Assembly (NCBI RefSeq): GCF_003025595.1
Contig: NZ_PYMI01000001.1
Coordinates: 620,001-684,000 of the forward strand
Direction: 5' to 3'
DNA: 64,000 nt
Source of the DNA: Photobacterium ganghwense
GTDB lineage: Bacteria > Pseudomonadota > Gammaproteobacteria > Enterobacterales > Vibrionaceae
In this document: piece by piece, positions 9,127 to 17,492 of the stretch
How positions within the stretch are numbered: the first letter of the stretch is position 1
Layout of the letters: every line of letters starts with the position of its first letter
Translations under genes and position numbers: made by a program
Notes under the pieces: model-generated
What the model saw: only the letters and a program-made list of their open reading frames with translations
Databases searched by the model: none
Told to the model about the DNA's origin: nothing

Positions 9127-10329
9127 TCAGATGTCTTCAACATCAAACTCAACAACTGGGTTCACGTCTGCATCGTAGTCCACAGACGCAATGCCGAAAC
9201 CAAACAGTTTCAGGAACTCGTCTTTGTACTGAACGTAATCAGTCACTTCAGCCAGGTTTTCATTGGTCACGCTTGGCCACAGGTCACGGCAGTGCTGCTG
9301 GATATCTTCACGCAGTTCCCAGTCGTCCAGGCGCAGGCGGTTCTCTTCATCCACTTCTGGCGCAGTACCGTCAGCTTTGTACAGACGCTGGCTGAACATG
9401 CGGTAGATCTGCTCCATACAGCCTTCGTGTACACCTTCTTCACGCATCTTCTTGAAGACCATCGCGATGTACAGCGGCATTACCGGAATCGCAGAACTTG
9501 CCTGAGTTACCACACTCTTCAGTACTGCAACGTTCGCAGAACCACCGGTAGCAGACAGCTTGTCATTCAGCCCTTTCGCTGCACGGTCCAGGTCCATTTT
9601 GGCCTTGCCCAGTGCGCCGTGCCAGTAGATTGGCCAGGTGATTTCTGTACCAATGTAGCTGTATGCAACCGTTTTACATTCGTCAGACAGCACGCCCGCT
9701 TCAGACAGTGCGTTGATCCACAGTTCCCAGTCCTGGCCACCCATTACAGTGACTGTGTCCTGAATTTCCTGCTCGGTCGCTGGCTCTACGCTAGCTTCAA
9801 ACAGCGCATCCTTGTTGGTGTCTACCGCTGTCGCTTTATAAGTTTCACCAATAGGCTTCAGGGATGAGCGCACCATTTCACCGGTTTCAGGCATCTTACG
9901 TACCGGAGAGGCCAGTGAGTAAACCACCAGGTCAACCTGACCAAGATCTTTCTTGATCAGCTCAATGGCTTTTTGCTTCGCTTCATGAGAGAAAGCATCG
10001 CCGTTCAGGCTCTTGGAATACAGGCCTTCTTCTTTAGCGAATTTGTCAAACGCCGCTGAGTTATACCAGCCTGCAGTACCCGGCTTCTTCTCAGTGCCAG
10101 GTTTTTCAAAAAATACGCCGATAGTTGCCGCGCCGCCACCAAAGGCCGCAGCAATGCGAGAAGACAGACCGTAGCCACTTGATGAACCAATCACCAGCAC
10201 GCGCTTTGGTGCATTAGCAATTGGCCCCTGGGCTTTCGTGTAAGCAATTTGCTCTTTTACGTTCTCTTCACAACCCACAGGATGAGTTGTCGTACAGATA
10301 AATCCGCGAATCTTAGGTTTGATGATCAT
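9127..10329 (-). CDS. fabV: Enoyl-ACP reductase FabV
   Basis: A 400-residue NADH-dependent trans-2-enoyl-ACP (or CoA) reductase of the FabV type, first characterised in V. cholerae and naturally tolerant of triclosan. The Rossmann motif [18 protein letters not shown] lies near residue 50, and the active site [10 protein letters not shown] shows the Tyr-(X8)-Lys spacing that separates FabV from FabI. It catalyses the last step of each fatty-acid elongation cycle. The start is the ATG at 10329 ([10 protein letters not shown], as in homologues), 9 bases after AAGGGAAG; a TTG two codons upstream overlaps that site. Confidence 0.96.
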   Translation of the reverse strand: MIIKPKIRGFICTTTHPVGCEENVKEQIAYTKAQGPIANAPKRVLVIGSSSGYGLSSRIAAAFGGGAATIGVFFEKPGTEKKPGTAGWYNSAAFDKFAKEEGLYSKSLNGDAFSHEAKQKAIELIKKDLGQVDLVVYSLASPVRKMPETGEMVRSSLKPIGETYKATAVDTNKDALFEASVEPATEQEIQDTVTVMGGQDWELWINALSEAGVLSDECKTVAYSYIGTEITWPIYWHGALGKAKMDLDRAAKGLNDKLSATGGSANVAVLKSVVTQASSAIPVMPLYIAMVFKKMREEGVHEGCMEQIYRMFSQRLYKADGTAPEVDEENRLRLDDWELREDIQQHCRDLWPSVTNENLAEVTDYVQYKDEFLKLFGFGIASVDYDADVNPVVEFDVEDI

Positions 10330-10758
10330 TTTCAACTTCCCTTACACAGTTGCATGTAGGATAAAAGGTTAATGACAAAATCGCATTAAATTTATGAGTG
10401 AAAACGCTAAAAATGCCAGTGGTTGGAGGTGTTAGTCCCGTAAACGTCGGCAATTTTGCTGGTTTTGTCACCAATAATCCGCTTTCTGGTTGGTCTCCGA
10501 TCGCCTGTGTATCAGTCGTCAGTGCCCTACTTTTGTTCATTCGAACACCAGTATGAGTATAAAAAGAAAGCCAGAAGTAGACACAGTCAACAGCCTCTCG
10601 TTCTGAGGCTAAGCTTACTTCCAGAAACCTTACGCACCTTAACATTTAAAGAACATCGGCCACTTTGAGGCGACCGGGTCAATTCTGATGTGATAAACAA
10701 AAAAAGTGCCACGCAGTTGCGTGGCACTCAGAGTTATCAGCACAGTAATTCCGTTGTG
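10330..10758. promoter_or_regulatory. Spacer between fabV and fadE
   Basis: It holds the fabV promoter region and, near 10705-10728, the fadE terminator. Between them no gene was found. No FabR or FadR operator was recognised. Confidence 0.4.
10700..10728 (-). terminator. Rho-independent terminator of fadE
   Basis: Inverted repeat AGTGCCACGCA / TGCGTGGCACT at 10705-10728, followed on the minus strand by seven T. It lies 30 bases after the fadE stop. Confidence 0.92.
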
Positions 10759-13035
10759 TTACGCCGCTTTACCCGGCTGTAAACTGCTTTTTTTGAAATC
10801 CGCAGGGGCAAAGTGGTCCACCTGAATCGCACGCTGGCGCAGCTGCTCAGCATGTTGCAGTTTTTCCAGTTCAGCCGCCGTGATAATGCCTTTTTCCAGC
10901 GCCTGTTCCAGTTTTTCAGCCAGAGAGGCTTTACGAGGAATGTCACCGGCTTTTGCCGCTTTCGCCAGTTTACGCTCAATATCTTTAACGCCATACATAG
11001 CTTCAAACGCGCGATCCATCAGGCCAACCGGATCATCCTCACTGTCACCAACATAGCACAGGTGAGTAAGACGCTCGCGGTGCACTCCCGGAGTCATCAG
11101 CAGTTCGGCAATCTTCACCGACAGCGTATCGCTTGGCGCCGCATAGCGGATACCGAACGGGAACAGCATTACACGTAGCAGACGACCAACGGCTTTCTGC
11201 GGGAAGTTAGCCAGTACTTCGTCAAAAGCAACGCCACACTTATGCAGGCAGTATTGCAGTGAGTAGTGCACCATTGGCAGATCCTGCTGCTGGCGACCTT
11301 CGTCTTCGTAGCGTTTCAGTACCGCCGACGCCAGATACAGGTGGCTGAGGATGTCACCCAAACGAGCGGAGATCATCTCACGACGTTTCAGTTCGCCACC
11401 CAATGTCAGCATGGCAAAATCAGCCGCTACCGCCAGCGCACGGCTGACACGAGAAAGCTGTTTGTAGTAGACCGCAGTTTCACCCGTCACTGGCGCACGA
11501 TTCAGACGAGAGCCAGTAAACGCATTCAGCATTGATTTGGCCACGTTACCAACAGCAAAGCTGATATGCTTCGCCAGCAGCTTGTCAAAATCTTCCGCAC
11601 CGTGCTTACTGTCCGGGTTCGCCGCCGCTTCCATTTCACTCAGCACATACGGGTGACAACGTGTCGCACCCTGGCCAAAGATCATCAGGTTACGGGTCAG
11701 GATATTGGCCCCTTCCACGGTAATCGCAACTGGCATCCCGAAGTAATGGTGGCCGATATAGTTCATTGGACCAAGCTGGATGGCACGGCCAGCATGAATA
11801 TCCATCGAGTCATTGAGGATGGTACGGGCCATTTCGGTCATGTGGTATTTGGCAATCGCAGTCACGATCCCCGGCTTCTCATGCATGTCCAGCGAAGTGG
11901 TTGTCAGGGTACGAGCCGCTTCCAGCATATAGGTGAAACCACCGATACGCCCCATCGCCTGCGCGACCCCTTCAAAGTTACCGATAGAAGTGCCGAACTG
12001 CTTACGCACGTACGCATAAGCACCAGTCGTACGAGAAGTCAGGTGACCAACCGCCGTGCCCAGTGCAGGCAGTGAGATACCACGCCCTGCTGACAGACAC
12101 TCCACCAGCATACGCCAGCCACGACCCACGTAATCCTGGCCACCAATAACCCAGTCCATCGGAATGAACACATCTTCACCGCGCGTCGGGCCATTCATGA
12201 ATGCCAGATTCAACGGGTCATGACGCTCACCAATTTCAACCCCAGGGTGATCTGCCGGGATCAGCGCACACGTGATGCCAAGATCTTTCTTGCCACCAAT
12301 CAGGCCTTCAGGATCGTGCAGTTTAAATGCCAGACCCAATACCGTCGCAACCGGTGCCAGCGTGATGTAACGCTTGTTCCAGCTCAGACGAATACCCAGC
12401 ACTTCCTCGCCCTGATAATCGCCGTAACACACGACCCCTTTATCTGGGATACCGCCTGCATCAGAGCCGGCTTCCGGCCCGGTCAGGGCAAAACACGGAA
12501 TATCTTTACCGCTCGCCAGTCGAGGCAGCCAGTAGTCTTTCTGATCCTGCGTACCATAGTGCGTCAACAGCTCACCCGGCCCTAATGAGTTCGGCACCAT
12601 TATGGTGACAGCTGTACTCAGACTTTTCGTTGCAATACGGCTAACAATGGTGGAGTTGGCATGGGCCGAGAAATTCAGACCGCCGTACTCTTTACCAATA
12701 ATCAGAGAGAAGAATTTTTCTTTACGAATGTACTCCCAAACCTCAGGCGGTAGATCCTTTTCCTCCTGAACAATTTGGTAGTCGTCCAGCATATCCAGCA
12801 GCGTTTGAAGCTGGTTATCAATAAATGACTGCTCTTCCGCACTCAGTTTCGGCTGCGGGTAAGTCAGGAGGGTATTCCAGTTAGGATTACCACTAAACAG
12901 TTCACCATCCCACCAGACACTGCCTGCCTCCATGGCTTCGCGTTCAGTATCAGATAGCGGTGGTAGCACTTTCTTAAACATCTCGAAAGCGGGATCACTG
13001 ATATAGCGTTTTCTCAGGTTGGTTAACGTACTCAT
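10759..13035 (-). CDS. fadE: Acyl-CoA dehydrogenase FadE
   Basis: A 758-residue FAD enzyme performing the first beta-oxidation step, acyl-CoA to trans-2-enoyl-CoA. It has the large FadE architecture: a central ACAD core (about 80-480, with CFALTGPEAGSDAG and the SVWWDGELFSG N-terminal segment) plus a long C-terminal FadE-specific domain (about 490-740). E. coli FadE is about 814 residues, and shorter versions like this are usual in Vibrio. It follows psrA by only 55 bp on the same strand, with AAGGATC before the ATG, so psrA-fadE is probably one unit under fatty-acid control. Confidence 0.95.
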   Translation of the reverse strand: MSTLTNLRKRYISDPAFEMFKKVLPPLSDTEREAMEAGSVWWDGELFSGNPNWNTLLTYPQPKLSAEEQSFIDNQLQTLLDMLDDYQIVQEEKDLPPEVWEYIRKEKFFSLIIGKEYGGLNFSAHANSTIVSRIATKSLSTAVTIMVPNSLGPGELLTHYGTQDQKDYWLPRLASGKDIPCFALTGPEAGSDAGGIPDKGVVCYGDYQGEEVLGIRLSWNKRYITLAPVATVLGLAFKLHDPEGLIGGKKDLGITCALIPADHPGVEIGERHDPLNLAFMNGPTRGEDVFIPMDWVIGGQDYVGRGWRMLVECLSAGRGISLPALGTAVGHLTSRTTGAYAYVRKQFGTSIGNFEGVAQAMGRIGGFTYMLEAARTLTTTSLDMHEKPGIVTAIAKYHMTEMARTILNDSMDIHAGRAIQLGPMNYIGHHYFGMPVAITVEGANILTRNLMIFGQGATRCHPYVLSEMEAAANPDSKHGAEDFDKLLAKHISFAVGNVAKSMLNAFTGSRLNRAPVTGETAVYYKQLSRVSRALAVAADFAMLTLGGELKRREMISARLGDILSHLYLASAVLKRYEDEGRQQQDLPMVHYSLQYCLHKCGVAFDEVLANFPQKAVGRLLRVMLFPFGIRYAAPSDTLSVKIAELLMTPGVHRERLTHLCYVGDSEDDPVGLMDRAFEAMYGVKDIERKLAKAAKAGDIPRKASLAEKLEQALEKGIITAAELEKLQHAEQLRQRAIQVDHFAPADFKKSSLQPGKAA

Positions 13036-13090
13036 GTTTCAGATCCTTTTGTCTCATGTCGTTATTAGTGTTTTTGCATTACTACTACAT

Positions 13091-13765
13091 CTATTGTGTT
13101 CCTGTCGGCTCTTCACGCAGTAGTGAGAGCGGTTGTTCTATTGGGGCTGCAACCCCTGCTGCCAGATACGGCACCAGACGTTCAACTAAATCCTGGGTAC
13201 TGATTTGTCGTGAAAAGTCATTTTCCGCGATTTCGCACAACGCGGTAGACGATGCCATTGTGAACACCGTCGCCCCCAGCGTGAAGTGCAGTCGCCAGAA
13301 CAAGGTTTCCGGATCCAGCGATGGGTTTGCCCGGCAAACCGCCGTGGTAAACAGTTTCAGTACCTTGTCGTATCGCGTCACAATGAACCAGCGTAAGTGG
13401 CCCTGTACATCGGTATAGCCTCGCCCCAGCAAGGACATAAAGATGGTGGCGCCATTGATGCGAAAATCGTTTAATGACAGCAGCGGTGATTTCACACAGC
13501 AGAAGACATCGAACATTGAAAAGTCATCACGTGTAAGAAGCACTTCCAGTTCCGCCTGCAAAGCCGGCATAAAAGCTTCCAGGTATCGACTTAATACAGC
13601 CCTGACCAGCGTCTTCTTGTCACCATAGTGGTAATTCACTGATGCCAGATTCACTCCGGCTTTGCTGGTAATGGTGCGCAGTGAGGTATCTTTGAAACCG
13701 TGCTCGGCAAACAACAATTCAGCAGCGTCCAGAATGCGTGCCTTGGTTTCTCCCTTTCCAGCCAT
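13091..13765 (-). CDS. psrA: TetR-family fatty-acid regulator, PsrA-like
   Basis: A 224-residue TetR-type repressor. The N-terminal helix-turn-helix (about 8-55: ILDAAELLFAEHGF, then TITSKAGVNLASVNYHYGDK) is followed by an all-helical ligand domain with the ETLFWRLHFTLGA block seen in PsrA proteins. PsrA senses long-chain fatty acids and represses beta-oxidation genes. It is immediately upstream of fadE, and a near-palindrome TTAAACACATGTTTAA lies 16 bases before its start, suggesting autoregulation. The VrrA sRNA locus next door is the same neighbourhood as in V. cholerae, as I recall it. Confidence 0.85.
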   Translation of the reverse strand: MAGKGETKARILDAAELLFAEHGFKDTSLRTITSKAGVNLASVNYHYGDKKTLVRAVLSRYLEAFMPALQAELEVLLTRDDFSMFDVFCCVKSPLLSLNDFRINGATIFMSLLGRGYTDVQGHLRWFIVTRYDKVLKLFTTAVCRANPSLDPETLFWRLHFTLGATVFTMASSTALCEIAENDFSRQISTQDLVERLVPYLAAGVAAPIEQPLSLLREEPTGTQ

Positions 13766-13780
13766 ACTCAGTCACCCGTA

Positions 13781-13796
13781 TTAAACACATGTTTAA
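13781..13796. promoter_or_regulatory. Candidate PsrA operator
   Basis: TTAAACACATGTTTAA is a 16-bp near-perfect palindrome (7-bp arms, two central mismatches). Its AAAC...GTTT half-sites match the PsrA box known from Pseudomonas. It lies 16-31 bases before the psrA start codon, where bound repressor would block the promoter. Confidence 0.6.
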
Positions 13797-14013
13797 ACTT
13801 TACATCTCGTAAACATTTTTAACAAGCGTTAAATGAGTCTCCCACCTCTGTGATACGTTTTTCGCCAACTTCAGTGTGAAAGGTGTGAAGGTGATCATTC
13901 TTCACTTCACTGTCTCACGAGACAGATCCCATCTCAGCCAGTGACCTGTTGTCACCTGCGAATGACGTAAGAATGCGGAATTCAAGAAAAAATGAGAAAA
14001 TTTGAAAAAAGTT

Positions 14014-14042
14014 GGAACAAAGCGCAGAAAAGCGGGTCATAA
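14014..14042 (+). promoter_or_regulatory. SigmaE-type promoter of RybB/MicV-like sRNA
   Basis: GGAAC at 14014-14018, exactly 18 bases, then TCATAA at 14037-14042. This matches the RpoE promoter layout. The same spacing recurs at the next two sRNA units. Confidence 0.8.
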
Positions 14043-14047
14043 CTAGT

Positions 14048-14111
14048 GCCACTGCTTTTTCTTAGAAGACATTCTTCGAAGCCCGTCTCCCCCATGGAGA
14101 TGGGTTTTTTT
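14048..14111 (+). ncRNA. RybB/MicV-like sigmaE-dependent sRNA
   Basis: A predicted 64-nt RNA. Its 5' end, GCCACTGCTTTTTCTTAG, is nearly identical to the first bases of E. coli RybB, whose 5' seed silences outer-membrane protein mRNAs through Hfq. A small hairpin GAAGA-CAT-TCTTC (about 14065-14077) follows, then a terminator CCCGTCTCC / GGAGATGGG (14082-14104) with seven T. The start is inferred from the sigmaE promoter 6 bases upstream of G14048, and G14046 is an alternative. Homology to RybB or Vibrio MicV is inferred from the seed, since the body differs. Expected targets are porin and OmpA-like mRNAs during envelope stress. Confidence 0.82.
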
Positions 14112-14249
14112 ATGGCTGCGATTCAGGCCCGAAGAAGCAGATGCCAGAAGGAAAGAATGATAGTTCGGGCTGCCAGCAAAAAGCTTCCTTAAGCCACTTT
14201 CATAAAATCAACAAGTTAAAAAATATTTCGAATTTTTTCATTTCGACGC

Positions 14250-14278
14250 GGAACAAACGGGTTTTCCCCGAGTCATAT
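14250..14278 (+). promoter_or_regulatory. SigmaE-type promoter of first VrrA-like sRNA
   Basis: GGAAC at 14250-14254, 18 bases, TCATAT at 14273-14278: the same spacing as the neighbouring units, followed by TAGTGACATT as in the third unit. Confidence 0.8.
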
Positions 14279-14281
14279 ATA

Positions 14282-14421
14282 GTGACATTAAGATTAAAGG
14301 TTTTCTTTGTTAGCTGGCCGCCAAACATGCCTTCTTCATCTTTAATCTGACAATGCCACTGCTGCTAAACTCCTAATTGTGTATAAAGCTTTGCCCACTG
14401 AATTTCAGTGGGCTTTTTTTT
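14282..14421 (+). ncRNA. vrrA: VrrA-like sigmaE-dependent sRNA, copy 1
   Basis: A predicted RNA of about 140 nt, the length reported for V. cholerae VrrA. A 5' stem AGATTAAAG (14291-14299) / CTTTAATCT (14340-14348) encloses a large loop. The exposed seed ATGCCACTGCTGCTAA follows (about 14353-14368), then the A/U-rich CTCCTAATTGTGTA, a likely Hfq site, and a terminator GCCCACTGA / TCAGTGGGC (14393-14413) with eight T. VrrA is a sigmaE-induced Hfq-class RNA that represses outer-membrane proteins and promotes vesicle release. The location after psrA fits the V. cholerae vrrA neighbourhood. The 5' end is inferred. Confidence 0.85.
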
Positions 14422-14543
14422 GCCGGTTTGACTCGTTCTGGTTATTCCGTCTTCAACTGAAATATCAGCTTCCTTAAACCTTCTCTTGCCTTCGCCCAAA
14501 AGCATGAGACACACGCTAAAAGACAGACTTCAGCCGCATTTGC

Positions 14544-14572
14544 TACCTGTCGCGCTTTGATACCTGTCGCGC
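14544..14572. repeat. Short direct repeat between the VrrA-like genes
   Basis: TACCTGTCGCGC occurs twice, at 14544-14555 and 14561-14572. It may be a trace of local duplication; no function is suggested. Confidence 0.6.
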
Positions 14573-14631
14573 ATCTCGCGGGTTCCATCATTGGCTTTTT
14601 CTTCATCGCTGAAAAATTTTTTAAAATTTTT

Positions 14632-14660
14632 GGAACCTTTCGAATTAGCGCCAGTCTTAA
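14632..14660 (+). promoter_or_regulatory. SigmaE-type promoter of second VrrA-like sRNA
   Basis: GGAACCTT at 14632-14639 with TCTTAA at 14655-14660; GGAAC and TC are again separated by exactly 18 bases. Confidence 0.82.
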
Positions 14661-14663
14661 CTA

Positions 14664-14790
14664 GTGACATTCATAATTAAAGAGGCGATTCAGCCATTGT
14701 GTTGGGCTTCTTTAATTCGATGCCACTGCTGCTAACTCCTAATTGTGTAAAGTGTTCATCCCGCTAGCTTGTTTTAGCGGGATTTTTTTT
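14664..14790 (+). ncRNA. vrrA: VrrA-like sigmaE-dependent sRNA, copy 2
   Basis: A predicted RNA of about 127 nt that shares the start GTGACATT, the seed ATGCCACTGCTGCTAA (about 14720-14735) and the TCCTAATTGTGTA tract with copy 1. The 5' stem AATTAAAGA (14675-14683) / TCTTTAATT (14709-14717) and the terminator ATCCCGCTA / TAGCGGGAT (14758-14783, eight T) keep the structure while changing the bases, with a G-C pair in copy 1 replaced by A-T here. Such compensatory change supports a functional RNA. I cannot tell from sequence alone which copy is orthologous to V. cholerae vrrA. Confidence 0.85.
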
Positions 14791-14880
14791 GCCTGTGCAT
14801 ACCGAATCACTCCAGCTTCACTTCACCCTTTGCCATGATAGTTTTTGCTACTGCAACTTTTGCAACAGTAATTTTTGCGC

Positions 14881-14912
14881 CAAGCGGGCCAAGCGGGCCA
14901 AGCGGGCCAAGC
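14881..14912. repeat. 9-bp tandem repeat
   Basis: CAAGCGGGC is repeated three times (14881-14907) and followed by a partial CAAGC. It starts 13 bases beyond the stop codon of the YeeZ-like gene. Upstream, TTTTTGC-type repeats (about 14841-14879) add to the low-complexity tail. Slippage could make the copy number variable. Confidence 0.9.
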
Positions 14913-14924
14913 AAGGTTCTGGCA

Positions 14925-15737
14925 TCAAAGCTCGGGCGTCATCGCCATAAGGTCCGCATGCTGTATCGTTAAACCCAGCTTGGCGCAGGTTGCCGAAGCA
15001 TCAATCCACTTCGCCTGACGATCTTCCCAAGGTTGAAAATGGGGTACCGGCAAGCCAGCCCGCTCAGCCATCTGGCAGTAATACGCTTCCCGGGTTGGGT
15101 GCTGCGGTGCTGCGAGGTGTAATACTTCGCCACCCGGCCACGTTTTAATAATCAAACAAATCGCTTCGATAACATCATCCAGGTGAATCAGGTTAACCGG
15201 ATCCCCCCCGTTCACGATAGCCTCGCGCCCAGCCAGAAACTTGATTGGATGCCGATTGGGTCCAATCAAACCGGCTGGTCGTAACACAACGGCCCGACTT
15301 CCCCATTCAGTAAACAGTTTTTCTTCCAATTGCACATGCGCATGTCCTGATGCCGTATCGGGCTGCACAGGCGTCGATTCAGTCACCTGCCCTGAAACAT
15401 TTCCATAGACCCCGGTCGTACTGATAAACAACACACGCTGACAACCTGACTGTTGCGCCTGCTGCAATAACGCAGAGATATTATTTACAAACGCCGGTAC
15501 CGCTCCTTCCTGGCGCCCCGGCGGTACGTTAATAACCAATACGTCGGTATTAAGAAAATCCGATAAGGAAGCAGGCTCCCCCGGCAACGATAACCTGACC
15601 GGTGTAATTCCTTTACGACTCAGTTCAGCGCAGCCATCTTCTGTCCGGCGGCTTCCCCACACATTCATCCCGTCCCGTTTTAATCGCTCGGCTAAGGGAG
15701 TCCCCAACCAACCACAACCACATACACTGATTTTCAT
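14925..15737 (-). CDS. YeeZ-like NAD(P)-binding oxidoreductase (extended SDR)
   Basis: A 270-residue protein with an N-terminal dinucleotide fold (GCGWLGTPLAERL, residues 7-19; VLVINVPPGR near 70; FISTTGVYG near 105) typical of the YeeZ group of atypical SDR proteins. The catalytic Tyr-X3-Lys pair is not obvious, as in many atypical SDRs, so activity is uncertain. It is often annotated as an epimerase or sugar reductase, but no substrate is established. The gene stands alone, opposite in direction to the three sRNA genes and divergent from hexR. Confidence 0.78.
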   Translation of the reverse strand: MKISVCGCGWLGTPLAERLKRDGMNVWGSRRTEDGCAELSRKGITPVRLSLPGEPASLSDFLNTDVLVINVPPGRQEGAVPAFVNNISALLQQAQQSGCQRVLFISTTGVYGNVSGQVTESTPVQPDTASGHAHVQLEEKLFTEWGSRAVVLRPAGLIGPNRHPIKFLAGREAIVNGGDPVNLIHLDDVIEAICLIIKTWPGGEVLHLAAPQHPTREAYYCQMAERAGLPVPHFQPWEDRQAKWIDASATCAKLGLTIQHADLMAMTPEL

Positions 15738-16167
15738 TTTATTGATCTTCTCCCTACTTCCCTACTGATGTTAGGTGCCGATTTTCCATCACGGATGGTT
15801 CGTCGGCATCCCCACCTACAGCGGCAACAAACTCGGTTTAGTCATAACTTTTTCTATTGGCAAACACTATACAACCAGCCTCATACCTATGCTCAGCTGA
15901 TTTTTTTCATCCTGTAAATTAATTCCTGACACATGAAAATAAACAACAAAAAACCACCGAAAGCGTGTTCAAAACGGTAATTTCCCCTAAAAAACTTTTC
16001 AGTTCTGAAAGGGAAACTTCGATCCCTGTCAAACTATAATAAAAAGAAGCAGCAATATTCATGGATTTGCTAGGAGTGGATCCATGAAAAGTAGTATAGT
16101 TTCAACAAAATGGCTTAATCTGATTCAGTAAGCCAGTAACGAAATTCAGTAACGAGCGGTAACCGCC
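15738..16167. promoter_or_regulatory. Divergent region between YeeZ-like gene and hexR
   Basis: A 430-bp AT-rich spacer. A HexR-box-like sequence TGTAAATTAATTCCT (15913-15927) matches 11 of 15 positions of the palindrome TGTAATTAAATTACA. Near hexR, a perfect 8-bp inverted repeat TCATGGAT / ATCCATGA (16059-16087) encloses a GGAG. Its right arm contains the ATG of a 15-codon open frame (16084-16131). Confidence 0.4.
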
Positions 16168-17022
16168 ATGAATACCCTAGAAAAAATCCAGAAAAACCTT
16201 GATAACTTCAGCAAGTCTGAGCGTAAAGTCGCTGAGGTTATCCTTGCCTCGCCACAAACCGCTATCCACTCGAGCATTGCCACTCTGGCCAAAATGGCGG
16301 ATGTCAGTGAGCCGACCGTAAACCGTTTCTGCCGTCGGCTGGACACGAAAGGCTTTCCTGATTTTAAACTGCACTTGGCACAGAGCCTGGCCAACGGCAC
16401 GCCATATGTTAACCGCAATGTCGAAGAAGACGATGGCCCGGATGCCTATACCTCAAAGATTTTTGAATCTACGATGGCATGCCTGGATGTGGCAAAAAAT
16501 AGTCTGGATCCGATGCAAATCAATCGTGCGGTTGATCTGCTGACACAAGCGAAGAAAATTTCTTTCTTCGGACTGGGGGCATCGGCGTCTGTCGCACATG
16601 ATGCGCAGAATAAGTTCTTCCGCTTCAATATTCCGATTGTGTGCTTTGATGACATCGTCATGCAGCGCATGAGCGTGATCAACTGTACCGACGGTGATGT
16701 CGTCGTAATGATTTCTCACACCGGCCGCACGAAGAGCCTGGTAGAAGTCGCGCGTATGGCCCGTGAGAACGGCGCTACAGTGATCGGCATTACTGCAAAA
16801 GACTCTCCGTTGGATCGCGAATGTTCGCTTTCTATCTGCCTGGATGTGCCGGAAGACACTGACATTTATATGCCAATGGCAAGCCGTGTCGTACAGATGA
16901 CAGTCATTGATGTACTGGCGACCGGGTTTACCCTACGCCGTGGTGCCGGGTTCCGAGAAAACCTCAAGCGCGTGAAAGAGTCTCTGAAAGATTCTCGCTT
17001 TACCAAAGAAGGCATGATGTAA
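16168..17022 (+). CDS. hexR: HexR, MurR/RpiR-family regulator of central carbon metabolism
   Basis: A 284-residue regulator. The N-terminal helix-turn-helix (about 1-77; [19 protein letters not shown] is the recognition region) is followed by a SIS sugar-phosphate domain (about 125-265; [18 protein letters not shown]). HexR binds 2-keto-3-deoxy-6-phosphogluconate and controls Entner-Doudoroff, pyruvate kinase and gluconeogenic genes in gammaproteobacteria. Its adjacency to pykA is conserved from Shewanella and Vibrio to E. coli. Length and motifs match the family. It has its own terminator and reads in the same direction as pykA. Confidence 0.95.
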   Translation: MNTLEKIQKNLDNFSKSERKVAEVILASPQTAIHSSIATLAKMADVSEPTVNRFCRRLDTKGFPDFKLHLAQSLANGTPYVNRNVEEDDGPDAYTSKIFESTMACLDVAKNSLDPMQINRAVDLLTQAKKISFFGLGASASVAHDAQNKFFRFNIPIVCFDDIVMQRMSVINCTDGDVVVMISHTGRTKSLVEVARMARENGATVIGITAKDSPLDRECSLSICLDVPEDTDIYMPMASRVVQMTVIDVLATGFTLRRGAGFRENLKRVKESLKDSRFTKEGMM

Positions 17023-17035
17023 GCCATCTCGCACA

Positions 17036-17062
17036 AAAAGCACGGCACTGACCGTGCTTTTT
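17036..17062 (+). terminator. Rho-independent terminator of hexR
   Basis: AAGCACGG / CCGTGCTT stem flanked by A-run and T-run, 14 bases after the stop codon. Confidence 0.93.
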
Positions 17063-17492
17063 TCTGCCCGGATTTCGACCGCGACACCACTGCAATAATC
17101 GCTACAAAACACTCTGTAACAAACGCCGTAAAATGCGCTGCCGCAAAACGTATCAGCTACGTACACGCTCTCCGCATGCGGCTGTCATCAGTATGACAAT
17201 GGCTTCGACTAAACTGATTACAAGTGAAAAGCCATAAGCTGAGCAACCTGCTTCCCAGCCTGTTTGTGACAGCGAATAATTATGACTCAACTTTCACAAA
17301 GCGTGGAATTACTCGCAAAAATGTGAAATTTCATTCAATTACATGACAATATTCTGTTCTTTTCTTTCATTTTGTTGATGGAGAGCAGCTTATCTCCAGC
17401 CCAAGTGTAGTAAAGTTTCAATCACCTCAATGAGGCAGACAATCCGAACGGATATGCTTCATTGGCTTGCAACGATACAGATGGAGTTTCAA
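17063..17492 (+). promoter_or_regulatory. pykA promoter region with HexR-box candidate
   Basis: A 430-bp gene-free region. TTTCATTCAATTACA (17329-17343) matches 12 of 15 positions of the HexR palindrome and would allow control by the neighbouring regulator. GGAG at 17483-17486 is the pykA ribosome site. Confidence 0.5.

Noticed and set aside
14141..14350. 69-codon open frame on the plus strand between psrA and the YeeZ-like gene
   Set aside because: It overlaps the promoter and 5' part of a VrrA-like sRNA, has no ribosome site and shows no protein-like composition.
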